NCBI RefSeq assembly: GCF_964355755.1
Contig: NC_092679.1
Coordinates: forward strand, 6,386,001-6,450,000
Reading direction: 5' to 3'
DNA from: Antedon mediterranea
Lineage: Eukaryota; Echinodermata; Crinoidea; Comatulida; Antedonidae
DNA: 64,000 nt
Shown here: piece after piece, positions 33,191 to 44,512 of the stretch
How positions within the stretch are numbered: the stretch's first letter is position 1
Layout of the letters: the number at the start of each line of letters is the position of its first letter
The notes under the pieces: generated by a model
The model's input: only the letters and a program-made list of their open reading frames with translations
What the model was told of the DNA's origin: nothing
Database searches by the model: none
Translations under genes and position numbers: made by a program

Positions 33191-33354
33191 AACTACTGAG
33201 TTAGGCCATAATTACATAAGTTGTCAATTGAAGGAAACAACTTAATTTCCAAACGTACTCATGTCGTAATACATCGACAATTTTATATTTGGTTGGGTAA
33301 CTAAAAAAAAAATAGATGCTGAAGATGCGTATTAAGTAAGATAGTTACGTCATC

Positions 33355-33541
33355 AATTGTTTAGGGCATCTTGATCTAAAGTAGTTTTCTTTAATTTTGA
33401 GACGGATATGTGCAACCTTCAGAGTATCAGGAAAACATCCACTCATAATGGTGTTATTTACAATTCGAGTTATATTATGAAGATTCCAGGACTAGCTTTT
33501 ATAAAAAGCTGTGGGTATAGGGTCAGGTGCACAAGTTTTAG
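33355..33541 (-). pseudogene. Antisense LINE reverse-transcriptase relic
   Basis: The minus-strand frame reads CAPDPIPTAFYKS, a stop, then NITRIVNNTIMSGCFPDTLK. This matches the RT segment 'LDPIPT..L...ITRIVN.S+.SG.FP..LK' of CR1/L2-type elements. It is a short internal piece with one stop and no flanking RT. Confidence 0.6.
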
Positions 33542-33544
33542 AAG

Positions 33545-33910
33545 ATGAGCCTTTTAATAATGATATACGAAGATGCAACAAAAAAGATTAAGGAATTACT
33601 AAATAAAACACTCAACCTAAACGACATCGTCATTGAAACGGCTCATCGCACAGGAAAACCATCAACAATAAGTGGTAAGCCAAGACATATCATTGTTAAA
33701 TTTATATATCGACCACAGAGATTTGAAGTACTCAGAAGAGCTAAGTCGATAATGAAAAATTCCGAGATGTTTGTACTAGAAGATATGCCAGTAGCAGATA
33801 TTATCAAAAAGCGAGGCCTGCGAGAAGTTATGAAGAAAGCGTATGAAGAAGGTAAAAAGACTGTCTTCAGAAATGGCAACCTTTACATTAACGGTAAAAT
33901 GTATACATAA
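33545..33910 (+). CDS. LINE ORF1-like protein, C-terminal part
   Basis: This 121-residue frame contains LNLNDIVIETAHRTGK and PRHIIVKFIYRPQRFEVLRR, then EDMPVADIIKKRGLREVMKK and FRNGNLYINGKMY. This is the RRM-end plus C-terminal-domain pattern of L1-type ORF1 RNA-binding proteins. The N-terminal coiled-coil part is missing: the sequence just upstream belongs to an antisense RT relic, so the copy is 5'-truncated or rearranged. It lies 674 bp before ORF2 and may belong to the same element; that is inference. Confidence 0.6.
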   Translation: MSLLIMIYEDATKKIKELLNKTLNLNDIVIETAHRTGKPSTISGKPRHIIVKFIYRPQRFEVLRRAKSIMKNSEMFVLEDMPVADIIKKRGLREVMKKAYEEGKKTVFRNGNLYINGKMYT

Positions 33911-34584
33911 CTTTTTATTTTCGTTCGTTTGTTTTTAATTGAATTCAATTTGTGACTATATCCTGCCTGCATTAAACCATATGCAGAAAATGGGTACCAC
34001 TTATTGTATCCACTAGGAGAATTCAAACTGTACGGAATTGAAACATCAACACGATCGCGATTATGTGTTTACATAACCTAAACATTAACAGGTGAAAGAA
34101 TTGGCACACTGACTTAAATACCATGTTACGTAATCTGTTGCTGTGTTGCGTGTCACATACTTTGCCTATTGTTTTTGAATCAAGTAGTGAAAAACTCAAT
34201 TGCTTAACACAATACACGATTCCCTATTGCTTTCATTCACACACTATTAAGTATTATGACTTGGATTAAGAATGGGATAAAATTGGAACGATGTGGGTGG
34301 GTGGGGAGGGGTTGGGGGATGGTGGGTCTTTGGGGATGGTGGAGTTGAGGGTGGGTGAAAATAGGATTAGTGCTGTAATTAAGATTTATCACTGTGTTTA
34401 CACATTTCGCACTCAATTGTTTTACTTAGCGAAATATATGTATACTAATAATATGACGGAGCAACCACATTGTTCGGTTGACCTGATTATAGATAAATTA
34501 GTTATCTTAATTATACTGTTTTTTGTTGTTGTTTTTTTTAAATCTTTTCTCTGACCATTCTTTTTTAAACTTAAAAATTGCATT

Positions 34585-37500
34585 ATGATATTTAACTTAA
34601 ATGACATTAACCCTAATGATGATATCAATATTGAAGAAACTAAATATTACCAGATAAACGATTTTAATTTAAGTTTTAAGAACTCGATACATGCCAATCA
34701 CTTCTCCATTCTAAGCCTGAACTGCCGTAGCATGGTCAACAAATTCGATGATATTTTGAATCTGATTAATTCAATAAATCACTCCTTTTCAATTATTGCC
34801 CTAGAAGAAACATGGATTTCTCCAAATTCTACAACATCACTGTACGAAATACCAAAATATACATTTATTCATAAAGATAGGATAGGACGAAGAGGAGGAG
34901 GAGTTGCTCTCTATCTATCAGAAACCCTTAGTTACGAGATGCGAAATGACCTCGCTTCAATACTGACCGAAGGAGAATCTATATTTATTGATGTTAAAAT
35001 AGAAAATAAAACAATATCTTGCGGAGTAATATATAGGCCCCCTGATACAAATGTACAAACTTTCAACAATCGGTTGTCAATAGTCATGCAGATGATTAAC
35101 AAAGAAAATAAGCTAGCATACATTACTGGTGATATGAACTTAGACATTAGCCAACACATGAGAGACAAAAACATCGAATCCCACCTTGACAATATCCAGT
35201 CCCAGTCCTTCACTTTTCTTATTAATAAGCCCACAAGAATAACAGAAAACTCTGCTTCCATAATAGATAATATTCTCTACAATTCCCATCTAACAAATAA
35301 CATAAACACTGGTATCATATATTCGGATATATCCGACCACCTTCCAATATTCTGCATAAACACATCCGAAACTCACCATTATCATAACAACGTATACTGT
35401 TATAAACGCGAAAACAAACAGTACAACATTGATCATTTTAAGCATGAACTTGCAAATCAACAGTGGCAGGATGTCCTAGAATCAAATGACGCAAACAAAG
35501 CATATCAACATTTTTCCACAACTCTGCAATCATTAGTTAATATATGCTTTCCAATAAAAAAGATAAAACTCAAAGCTAATAAACTTCAATCTCCTTGGAT
35601 AACGGAATCAATTGCTAAGTCAATTGTTACTAGAAACAAATTATATAGCAAATACAAACGTAGACCGACAAACATAAATAAATCTAAATATACAAACTAT
35701 AGAAACGTACTTACCAATATTATTAGAAAACGAAAAAAGGAATACTATTTTAATAAATTTGAAAAAAATAAAAATAATATGAAAGAAACGTGGAATGCCA
35801 TTAATCAACTTTTAGGTAGGAAGAAAAAATCCAAACTGCCATCAAACCTAAAACATGTGACAGAGACATACACTAACCCAGAAACAAAATCCGATGCATT
35901 AAATTCTTACTTTATTAATATTGGGAAACAATTAGCTGACAAAATTAACCATGATAACAACCCTGCCATTGATCCAACGTCATATTTGACTGGTAACTAC
36001 CTTAATTCTATGTATTTCAGACCCACAACAGAATACGAAATAATGACATACATTAATAAATTAGAAACAGATAAAACACCAGGTCACGATGATATCAGTG
36101 CTCACTATATCAATTACAATTCCGTCTACCTTACAAAACCTATTTCACACTTAATAAACGTTTCACTCGCCACTGGCCGATTCCCTGATGAACTAAAATG
36201 TGCCAAAACTATACCTGTTTTTAAAAGTGGCGATAGGCAAAACCTTAATAATTATCGACCCATATCAATCTTACCATGTCTTTCTAAAATATATGAAAGA
36301 GTTGTCTACGACCAAACCATTTCATACCTTAATAAATACAACATAATAAATCAATCTCAATATGGATTCCGACAAAAACATTCAACTGCACATGCTCTAC
36401 TACACACGCTAGAAAAAATAACATCAGCAATTGATAACAACTCATTCATTATAGGTGTTTTCCTAGATCTGTCGAAAGCTTTCGATACGATCGATCATAG
36501 AATTCTAATCAATAAAATGGAATGCTATGGCATACGTGGTATTGTGTTAGACTGGTTCAGGAGTTACCTAAACCACAGAACTCAGTATGTTACTATTGAA
36601 TCACACAAATCAATAAAAAGAGTAGTAAAAGTTGGTGTTCCACAGGAATCTATCATTGGCCCATTGCTATTTTTGTTATTTATAAATGACATATTTTGTG
36701 TAAGCAAAGTTGTCGAACTTATCATATTCGCGGACGATACAAACATATTCCTCAAACATAATGACCCCATAGTTGCATGTAATATACTAAACTGCGAATT
36801 ACAACGACTAACCACTTGGTTTAGAGCTAACAAACTCTCAATTAATACAAATAAAACTAAATATATAATCTTTAGAGGGCGCCAGAATTTAACCGACTTC
36901 ACAGACATGCAACTATACGTAAATAACACCACACTCGAAGAGGTAACCCATATCAAATTCTTAGGAGTTACCTTAGACAAATTTTTGTCCTTCTGTACCC
37001 ATATTGATGGCATTGCAAACAAAGTTTCAAAGATAATAGGAATTCTGAATAAATTAAAGTATTTTTTACCATATATGACTCTATTGCAAATTTATAAATC
37101 TATAATCCTTCCCCATATAACTTATGCGATAGTAGTATGGGGCTCCTTCAGACCAAGTAAATTAAACCGACTTCACATCCTCCAGAAAAAAGCACTACGA
37201 ATTATATGCAAAGTCCACTATCAACATCCTTCCCAACCGCTATTTATACAAACCAACACATTAAATATATTCGATCTTTATGAAAAACATATGGCAATAC
37301 TACTATTCCAATTTCATAATAAACAGCTCCCAATTACGTTTGACACTTACTTTCAAACAATTGAATCAACACATAATTATGATACCAGGAATAAAAAAAA
37401 CTATACCACTGTACTAAAAAGAACCAAAATAGGACAACAGAGTATATGCTATAGGGGTGCCAAGACATGGAATAGCCTTGAAAACTCAGTAAGAGAAATC

Positions 37501-37590
37501 AAGAGTATAGGACTATTTAAACAAGAAATATTTTTTACAAAAAACGCTGCTCGCTTATTGAAAAATATTTTTTATTTCAAATATTTTTGA
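34585..37590 (+). CDS. LINE ORF2: endonuclease and reverse transcriptase, open over 1001 aa
   Basis: The residue 40-260 region is an APE-type endonuclease: ILSLNCRSM, IALEETWIS, GRRGGGVALYL, VIYRPPDTN, GDMNLDI and SDISDHLPIF with the catalytic SDH. The reverse transcriptase follows at about 490-790: LETDKTPGHDDIS, FKSGDRQNLNNYRPISILP, YGFRQKHST, GVFLDLSKAFDTIDH, GVPQESIIGPLLFLLFINDI and the catalytic FADDTNIF. The thumb has KFLGVTLDKFL and the end has CYRGAKTWNSL. The layout fits the jockey/CR1 group of non-LTR elements. One conserved position is altered: VPQG is VPQE, which may weaken the enzyme, although the frame is fully open. Confidence 0.9.
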   Translation: MIFNLNDINPNDDINIEETKYYQINDFNLSFKNSIHANHFSILSLNCRSMVNKFDDILNLINSINHSFSIIALEETWISPNSTTSLYEIPKYTFIHKDRIGRRGGGVALYLSETLSYEMRNDLASILTEGESIFIDVKIENKTISCGVIYRPPDTNVQTFNNRLSIVMQMINKENKLAYITGDMNLDISQHMRDKNIESHLDNIQSQSFTFLINKPTRITENSASIIDNILYNSHLTNNINTGIIYSDISDHLPIFCINTSETHHYHNNVYCYKRENKQYNIDHFKHELANQQWQDVLESNDANKAYQHFSTTLQSLVNICFPIKKIKLKANKLQSPWITESIAKSIVTRNKLYSKYKRRPTNINKSKYTNYRNVLTNIIRKRKKEYYFNKFEKNKNNMKETWNAINQLLGRKKKSKLPSNLKHVTETYTNPETKSDALNSYFINIGKQLADKINHDNNPAIDPTSYLTGNYLNSMYFRPTTEYEIMTYINKLETDKTPGHDDISAHYINYNSVYLTKPISHLINVSLATGRFPDELKCAKTIPVFKSGDRQNLNNYRPISILPCLSKIYERVVYDQTISYLNKYNIINQSQYGFRQKHSTAHALLHTLEKITSAIDNNSFIIGVFLDLSKAFDTIDHRILINKMECYGIRGIVLDWFRSYLNHRTQYVTIESHKSIKRVVKVGVPQESIIGPLLFLLFINDIFCVSKVVELIIFADDTNIFLKHNDPIVACNILNCELQRLTTWFRANKLSINTNKTKYIIFRGRQNLTDFTDMQLYVNNTTLEEVTHIKFLGVTLDKFLSFCTHIDGIANKVSKIIGILNKLKYFLPYMTLLQIYKSIILPHITYAIVVWGSFRPSKLNRLHILQKKALRIICKVHYQHPSQPLFIQTNTLNIFDLYEKHMAILLFQFHNKQLPITFDTYFQTIESTHNYDTRNKKNYTTVLKRTKIGQQSICYRGAKTWNSLENSVREIKSIGLFKQEIFFTKNAARLLKNIFYFKYF

Positions 37591-38118
37591 ATGTGTCATT
37601 TTATTGTCACATAATAGTTATTTTACCTGAAAAAATGTAATTTAAAGCAACAAATACTTAAATTGTCTGTCAGACAATGGGTTTTGGGTTTCTTTTCTTT
37701 TTTTATATGTGAATAAATATTACTTTTTTGTTACAGAAGTGAATACTCAATTTCTGTCACTTTAGTCAATTTTATTGCTAAGGTCAAATCTGGGGGTCAC
37801 TTCATCACCCTAGATATTTCAATTGTGAAGTATCCTATTACAAACATGTAATGGACTGTTTCGATAATAATTCAATGAATATCTGACAGTGAATATACCA
37901 GAAATGCTTAGGGATTTGTAATTTTAGCATGACATGTCCTAATAGACTCTTTCCCAGACGTTTTTTTTGGGTCTACTGTAGCAGCTGGAATCAATAAATC
38001 ATAGTGGAGTTTCCATTTTCACAAAACTGTCTGTCCTTAGAACTATAACTGCTGCTTGCTTTAGCTTCTGATTGAGTAGTCCTAATGGGACGTAGCGGGC
38101 TAGAGCAGCAGCGTGAAA
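37591..38118 (+). mobile_element. 3' UTR of the intact LINE
   Basis: Non-coding, and shared almost base for base with 19790-20296. Both end at GCAGCAGCGTGAAAAAC, so the shared block stops near 38118. No poly(A) tail is present at that point. Confidence 0.7.
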
Positions 38119-38120
38119 AA

Positions 38121-38860
38121 CAATTCATACTAATCTCCTCAAAAAATATTCTAATACCTAAAATCACAACGTATTATGAACAAAATATTTTTCATTATCG
38201 ATTTCTTTTTTTTTTTTTTTTATGAATGATCTATTCTGGTCATATTTTTGAAATTGTTATTATATGTATATTAATATATATATATATTTTTTTATTCAAC
38301 TGTCATTTATGATTATTGCTTATTGTCTCTATTGTTTACATATACATTTACTAATTGTTATTGTTTTTATTGTAATTTATTTATTTTTTTATTTTTTCCA
38401 ATTTTTAATTGTTACATAGGACATCACATTTTAAAGCTTTGCTTATAGTGATGCCCGATTCAATCAATCAATATATAACTTTTGCTTAAAACCATGTTCA
38501 ACTGTAGGCCGTTGCCAATATACAGTAATCTCCCTAAACAATGCTACTTTTAATACTTACAATATTATATGTTTTCATCTTTTCCATTGATTGTAAACCT
38601 CTAACTAAACTTTCCAGTATTTTATTATTCAACTTCTGTTTCCAATAATAGTCAATATAAACAATTAATTTTTATTTTTATCATTACTGTAAATAATCAT
38701 TGTATATATTTTATAATTTATATTTATATTGGTCTTGTTTTTTTTGTTTGTAAAAATCTACTATAATATTATACCTTATTGTGGTTACCATTATAACAAA
38801 TGTACGATTGATTGAATAAAGTTCACATATAGTAAAAAAAAAATTAAAAAAAATAAAAAA
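38121..38860 (+). mobile_element. Tails of further non-LTR elements
   Basis: AT-rich sequence with two tail-like ends: GATGCCCGATTCAATCAATCAA near 38450-38472, and TGTACGATTGATTGAATAAAG near 38798-38822 followed by an A-rich run. No coding region was recognised. The number of elements is inferred. Confidence 0.4.
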
Positions 38861-38913
38861 TATTTATTTCTTCTTCACTTGCACATTTAAGCTCCCGACA
38901 GCTTAATAGTGTT

Positions 38914-41056
38914 TTTTGTTGTTTTTTTTTTTTTTTTTATTTCTTTTCAACACATACATAATACAAAATTAATATATAAAGGCAACGTAACTATTAAAAC
39001 GATATAATACTCTCTCAAAAATAAGAGAGTAATGAAATTAAAGAAAAAAAATAATGTATCGCAAAAATACACTTTATAATAATCATTTTGTTAATAATAT
39101 GGTTGCCTTGTATTTTTGGTAAATGTGAAATAAATGATTATAATTAAGTAATTGTTTTTTGATTTTGCAACTAAATATTTACCACTTTGTAATTAAAATT
39201 AAAATGTTTGCATCACTGTGTGTTTTTCCAAAACCAAAACATATACTTTCTTTGGTGATAATTAAGTTATTGTTGATATTTCGATACATATATTGTTTTA
39301 CATTTTCCCAAATTTTCTTTACCAGATCACATTCAAAGAACATATGTAGCAGTGTTTCCTGCTTTTCCTTGCAAAAACTACACATTGGTGAATCGACCTT
39401 TGACATCTTAAAGAGCATTGTATTTGTATAAATTATACGATGAATAAATTTAAATTGAACATTTTTTAGCTTAGTGTCATTTGTACAGGCGTGTAAATTT
39501 GAGAAAAGGTTTTTCCAATCAAGTTTGTTGTCAAACTCCTTTTTCCATTTGGATTCAATTCCAATTGGCTCTTCAACATTTTTTAATATAATGTGTTTAT
39601 AGATATAATGACAATTTCTCGTTTTCACAGAAATGAATGTCTGTAATTTGGATTCAACTTCATTAGTTGTGTTTACACCTTGTTCAATTAATTTCTGTTT
39701 CCAGAGCTTTGGAATTGAATTTACAATCTGGTGATATAAGAAGAAGTCTGGTTTAAAATTATATTTTTGGTTAAATTCGTCTAGTTCTAATATTTTCCCT
39801 TCTTTGTTCACGATATCTTTTACATAGTTTACATTTTTAACCAACCAATTTTTTTTCAACTTTAAATTCTCTTTTATCAAAACATGAGTTGTTCCATAAA
39901 GATTGATTTAAGATGTCCTCTATCGTATACGGTTCTACAAAATTGTATTCACTCCACGCAGAGAGTATATCTTTATGGAACCTTTCAAATTGTTTTAATA
40001 TTTTTGAAGATTTAGAAAAGTTGGTTTCGAAAACACTATTTCCTCCAACCTCTTTAATCTTACTTTTTAAAAACACTTTCCACTTGGATTGATTTCCATC
40101 AAGATATCTTTTCACCCAACATGATTTGAGAGATGTACAGTAACTCTTAATATGGGGAATTTTTAACCCTCCTTCGTCAAAATTGTTAAGCATGACTTTT
40201 CTTTTGACTTTATCGGGTTTTCCGTTCCATATAAATTTAAATATTTTACTTTGAATATCTTGAAGGAAACAATCGGGTGGGTCTGGTAAATTTGAGAAAA
40301 CATACGTGAATATCGGGAGAAACAGTGACTTAATAATAGTTGCCTTTCCAAACAAAGTAAGTGAGCGTTGTTTCCACATATTTAATACTTGTTCAGCATT
40401 TTTAGCTTTATCTGGAAAATTGAGTCTGAAAATATCATTAAAATTACAAGAAATATTAACACCCAAGTATTTTACTGGGCCTTTGGTCCATGAAATACTT
40501 TTCTCAGATGGCGTTTTATAGTCGCAGTCTCTTAACGATCCTATTCTCATAATGTTACTTTTTTCATAATTAATTCTGAGTCCAGAATATATAGAAAATT
40601 CATCCAGTATATCTATAATCGGTTTAATTGAGTTTTGGTCTTTAAGAAAAAACACAGTGTCATCTGCAAATTGGCTAATTCTTATGTCTACATTATTGTA
40701 CTCTATACCTTTAAATGTGTCTGATTGACGTACCATGTTACCTTAGTGTTTCTGCACAAATTATAAAAAGATATGGGGATAAAGGACATCCTTGACGCAG
40801 GCCTCGTTTTAAATTGAAGAATTTTGATGTTACCCCGTTATTTATAACGCAACTAACAATGTCTTTATATAATATTTTTATCCAATTTATCATATTTTTA
40901 CCAAAGCCAAATCTCTTAAGAGACATATCAAGGAAGTCCCATTTCACCTTATCGAAAGCCTTTTCGAAATCTATAAAAAATAGTAAGTTTGGCTTGTTGT
41001 GCATTTCTGCATATTTTATTACATCATAGACTAATCTTATGTTTTCTCCAATATAT
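38914..41056 (-). pseudogene. 5'-truncated L1/Tx1-type LINE with 15-bp target duplication
   Basis: The minus strand encodes part of a reverse transcriptase. At 41055-40738 it has ENIRLVYDVIKY, FFIDFEKAFDKVKWDF and RGLRQGCPLSPYLFIICAE. At 40736-39837 it has ISQFADDTVFFL, WTKGPVKYLGVNI and IFKFIWNGKP. At 39880-39179 it has the zinc-knuckle-like CSFCKEKQETLLHMFFECD. Frame breaks occur near 40737 and 39850. The 3' end is a poly(A), seen as a T-run near 38915-38938. The 15-bp CAGCTTAATAGTGTT lies at both ends (38899-38913 and 41057-41071), proving target-primed insertion. Motif spelling fits the L1/Tx1 clade. Confidence 0.88.
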
Positions 41057-41590
41057 CAGCTTAATAGTGTTAGATAGACAAATATCATGTTAATCAATCT
41101 GGTGTGCAATTTCAGAATGATTACTGGGTGACAGTGAATCTCTAATAAATTACAATTTTACTTTTGAAAAATTTCATTTGTGGTTAAAGAAGGTAGGAAC
41201 AAACGACTAAAGGAGATGGCGTCCCATGTTGTCTTACTATCGATGAAAGAGATGGCACCCAGTTCTCTACAAACTAATGGAAGAGATGTCACCCGAGATG
41301 GCATCCAGTAAATCGAGCAATAAATAACAAAAGACAACATTAATCTTTGGTTAACGTGTGTCGTGTTTAATCTCCTATTTTCGCTTAATTGTCCATTAGC
41401 TCTTACTTTTATTTCTGACTAGATCTAGTATTGTCAGTTGATTTTGTGCAAGGTTCGTTACACTTTTTAAATTGAACCCCCGAGGTCAGGTCAATTGTTT
41501 AAATAAAGAATAGAATGTATTGTAATACAACCATACAAACGAAGAGTTGAATAGAAGATTAGTAATGAATACGAATACCAAGTTATTTGT

Positions 41591-42681
41591 GGGTGTCACG
41601 AAACCTAAGACCACAAAAGCTAAGACCCCCTAAGACCTAAGATCACGAAAGCTAAGACCCAAGACCTAAGATTAAAAATATTTATCTTTCGCACCTGCCT
41701 TGTATTTTAACTCCCAACATTTATTCTGAATACCACACCTTAGAATTGGCACTTTCATGAAAAAGAATCACATAAAAAGTAACAAATACATTTTTAAATT
41801 GATGATTTTACAGACGTTTTTCTCGCACACAAAATGACTAGCCTACAGTACAGTAGGCCATAGAGATATTATAGTGAACCTCTATGAGTAGGCCTACCCC
41901 ATGTTCAATGTTTTTGTTTCTATGGAACGTCAAAAGAGCAAAAATTATATAGAGGGCTGAAAACTATGTGGTGTCCATCTACAGTGTGGATGGAACAATG
42001 TAAAATTAAAATTGTAATGATAATAGTATAATCATGAAAGTACGAAGAAATAAATACTGGCAAATAAATTTTAATTTAAAAATCATGATAAGTTTTTTTG
42101 TTTCGTTTTCTTTCTGTTTTTATACTTGTACTATTATTGTTGCTCTTTTGGCGCTCCATAAAAACATTGAGCATGGGGAGCTCGAGGAGTTACATTACAG
42201 TATACAAAGAAACACATCTGTAAAATCATCAATTTAAAAGATTTATTTATTTGTTATTATGTGTTTCTCCTTCTGAAAGTACTTATAAGTCCTAATTTTA
42301 AAGTGTGGTGTTCAGGATAAAGTTAGTCAACAAATTTGGAGTCAAAATACAAGAAAGGCAGGTGCGTAAGAAAAACATCCTCTGAACCAACACAATGGAG
42401 TAAATATATACCAACAAACAACCCGTCAAGTTTGTTTGTTGTAAAGAAAAAATATACATTTACTCAACGGGCGAAAATAATGTTTTGCGGTAGTAGTATT
42501 AAATTATATTTATGGTAATAAATGAAACCTAATGTGTTTAAAATTATGTATGGATAAACAAGTATTGTTTTTAAGCTGTAGTATATCTTAGTATTTGTAA
42601 TCTTAGGTGTTGGGTCTTAGCTTTCGTGATCTTAGGTCTTAGGGGGTCTTAGCTTTCGTGGTCTTAGGTTTCGTGACACCC
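41591..42681. mobile_element. 1.1-kb foldback element with GGGTGTCACG ends
   Basis: About 80 bp at 41591-41672 (GGGTGTCACGAAACCTAAGA...) is complementary to 42600-42681. The arms themselves consist of repeated CTAAGAC and AAGCTAAGACC motifs. A second inverted pair lies inside: 41687-41750 with 42303-42367. The right arm is lengthened by about 230 bp of extra sequence. It is non-coding. Confidence 0.82.
41860..41887. mobile_element. 28-bp palindromic micro-insertion inside the foldback
   Basis: CATAGAG and CTCTATG arms enclose a loop, and GTAGGCC lies on both sides (41853-41859 and 41888-41894). The complement shares TATAATATCTCTATGG with the insertion at 11071-11096, so they are one family. 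Confidence 0.7.
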
Positions 42682-43205
42682 TAAAATAAACCGATACAAA
42701 TTAAACCGACCGATGAACTGCCTGTGGAAACGGAACGGAAACTGATTCAGCTCGAGAAAAATTTTACGAAAATGATCTAGGCCGAATTCAAATCGGATAA
42801 TTATCGGATAAATAATGTTTAACCTTTGACCTGAAGGACAAATTGTTACGTTGTAATTGGGAAATTGGTTGTTGGGTATTAAATGACTGATCATACGCAC
42901 TTTATTTTTATTTAATTACCTGATTTGTTAAAAATTAACCGATACTTTTTTGTTTTGGCTGTGGAAACACGGCCAAAGATTGCCGTCTTATTTGGTGAAC
43001 TAGCTGAAATTGTTTAAAACGTGATGGTCATATTTCATGTAAACAGTATAGACATACATAACCATAGAAAACCTAATGAGAACATTTTATAGATTAATGG
43101 AAATGAAGCAATAACATTTTCACGTTTAGTGCTCCTTAATTCTTTTTCATTCTTCTGAATTTAAGGACGGGTGCTGCTTTATCGCATAATTTTTGTTTAT
43201 ATATA

Positions 43206-43777
43206 TTTACCTCCGCCAAGGAGGCTATTATGTTCACCCCTGTATGTTTGTGTGTGTGTGAACAGCCTGGAGGCAACAGTTTGTAGCCAATTCTCACCAA
43301 ATTTGGTCACAATGATCTATGCCCAAAAAGCTCGGACGAGTTCAAATTTGAGGGGTCAAGGTCACAAGGTCAAGGTCACAACTAACAAAAAACTATTTTA
43401 CTGCCTAGAGACCACAGTTTTTATCTGATTCTCACCAAACTTAGCCACAATGATCAATGACTCATCATATAATTGTGGTTACATTTTGAAGGGTCAGGGT
43501 GTTAGATCAAGGTTCACAAAAAAAAAGTAATAAAACAATATTAAAAAAAATCTCCGCGGGACTTGAACCAGCGATCTCAACTGTGAGAGGCTGGATACAT
43601 AACCACTAGGCCTACACCAAACGCTCATCCACAACTTTGTAGTATGCAGTTAGCCTATTTACACTTAGAGCCAATTAGAAAAAAAAATTTTAAATGTATA
43701 TATTTTCCGGGGACATTTTATGTAGGGGAATTTTACAGTAGGCGGAGGAGGTTTGTACTCGGAGTACTCTCTAGTTG
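43206..43777. mobile_element. CCTCCGCC-ended interspersed repeat
   Basis: It starts TTACCTCCGCCAAGGAGG and ends GGCGGAGG...GAGTACTCTCTAGTTGG. The interior has CTCACCAAATTTGGTCAC, repeated GGTCAAGGTCACA, and a second CTCACCAAACTTAG copy. This arrangement is widespread in marine invertebrate genomes. A fragment of its right end occurs inverted at 27412-27485. A tRNA-like piece (43555-43625) is inserted in it. Confidence 0.7.
43555..43628 (-). mobile_element. tRNA-Glu-like SINE head or tRNA pseudogene
   Basis: The minus strand reads GGCCTAGTGGTTATGTATCC (A-box region), CCTCTCACAG around a CTC-type anticodon, and CTGGTTCAAGTCCCG (B box). This resembles tRNA-Glu. Acceptor-stem pairing was not convincing and it sits in a repeat, so a functional tRNA is unlikely. 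Confidence 0.45.
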
Positions 43778-43959
43778 GAATTGAATCGTGAATAATTATG
43801 AATGTTTCCTTGTTTATTTTTAGGGATTACTCATTCCGGCGTTGTACGTCACTGTAAGCAATTGGATTGTTCCATAAGGGCGTAGTAAATTATCTATTGT
43901 ATTTTTTGGTAATACATCTTTTACAAAATTTTGTGTAAGGGCATTTTGCGCAATGTGAT

Positions 43960-44215
43960 GGGCGTTGGACTACTGATCGTGAGATCGTGGGTTGGAATCC
44001 AACGCTCGTCGCGTAGGCAAGATATCGTACTTCTTTGCCTATCTCCACCCAGGTGTACCTCGTAAGGTCAAGACACTAACCTTTTCATGACGATTACGAT
44101 GACGACGACGATGACCGGGGTAATAATGTAACTGTTTGGTGTTCCTTCGGTTACTTGTTCCGATGAGTAGGGAGAAAGGGCTGATAAAATATTCTACCCG
44201 TAAAGCTAGTAGAAT
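43960..44215 (+). mobile_element. tRNA-derived SINE, second copy
   Basis: GCGCAATGTGATGGGCGTTG (A-box region), GGGTTGGAATCCAACGC (B box) and CTCCACCCAGGTGTACC match the SINE at 1281-1574 in order. The 3' half is diverged. It lies in the intron after pseudo-exon 3. Confidence 0.6.
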
Positions 44216-44345
44216 GGGCCAGTTTGCAAAGTCAGACAAGAAATGTTTATGTAAACCAATTGACAACATTTAGACAAATAATTTGCATAATTGAGTGATC
44301 CTCAAATAGACTTCCTTAAAGTTTGCTAGGTGTAGACAAGGCTTA

Positions 44346-44512
44346 TAAGCTCTGCCTATATGCTATCAAACTTTATGTGACAACAAAATATGATGTGCCC
44401 AATATAGACATGATGATGTCATATCACTACTATATTTGGGCATATCACTACTATATTTGGGCACATCACAATGTTTTTGTCAAACTTAGTTTGATAGTGT
44501 AGTCAGAGCTTT
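44346..44512. mobile_element. MITE family 1, copy i
   Basis: AAGCTCTGCCTATATGCTATC to TTTGATAGTGTAGTCAGAGCT, full length, just upstream of pseudo-exon 4. It contains a short internal duplication of ATATCACTACTATATTTGGG. Confidence 0.86.

Noticed and set aside
42034-42237. 67-codon frame with a hydrophobic stretch, considered as the missing exon 1 of SLC17 copy 2
   Set aside because: It lacks the RYFVAV...RININIAI signature and lies inside a foldback element.
43555-43628. Functional tRNA-Glu gene on the minus strand
   Set aside because: A and B boxes are recognisable, but the acceptor stem does not pair convincingly and it lies inside an interspersed repeat, so a SINE head or pseudogene is more likely.
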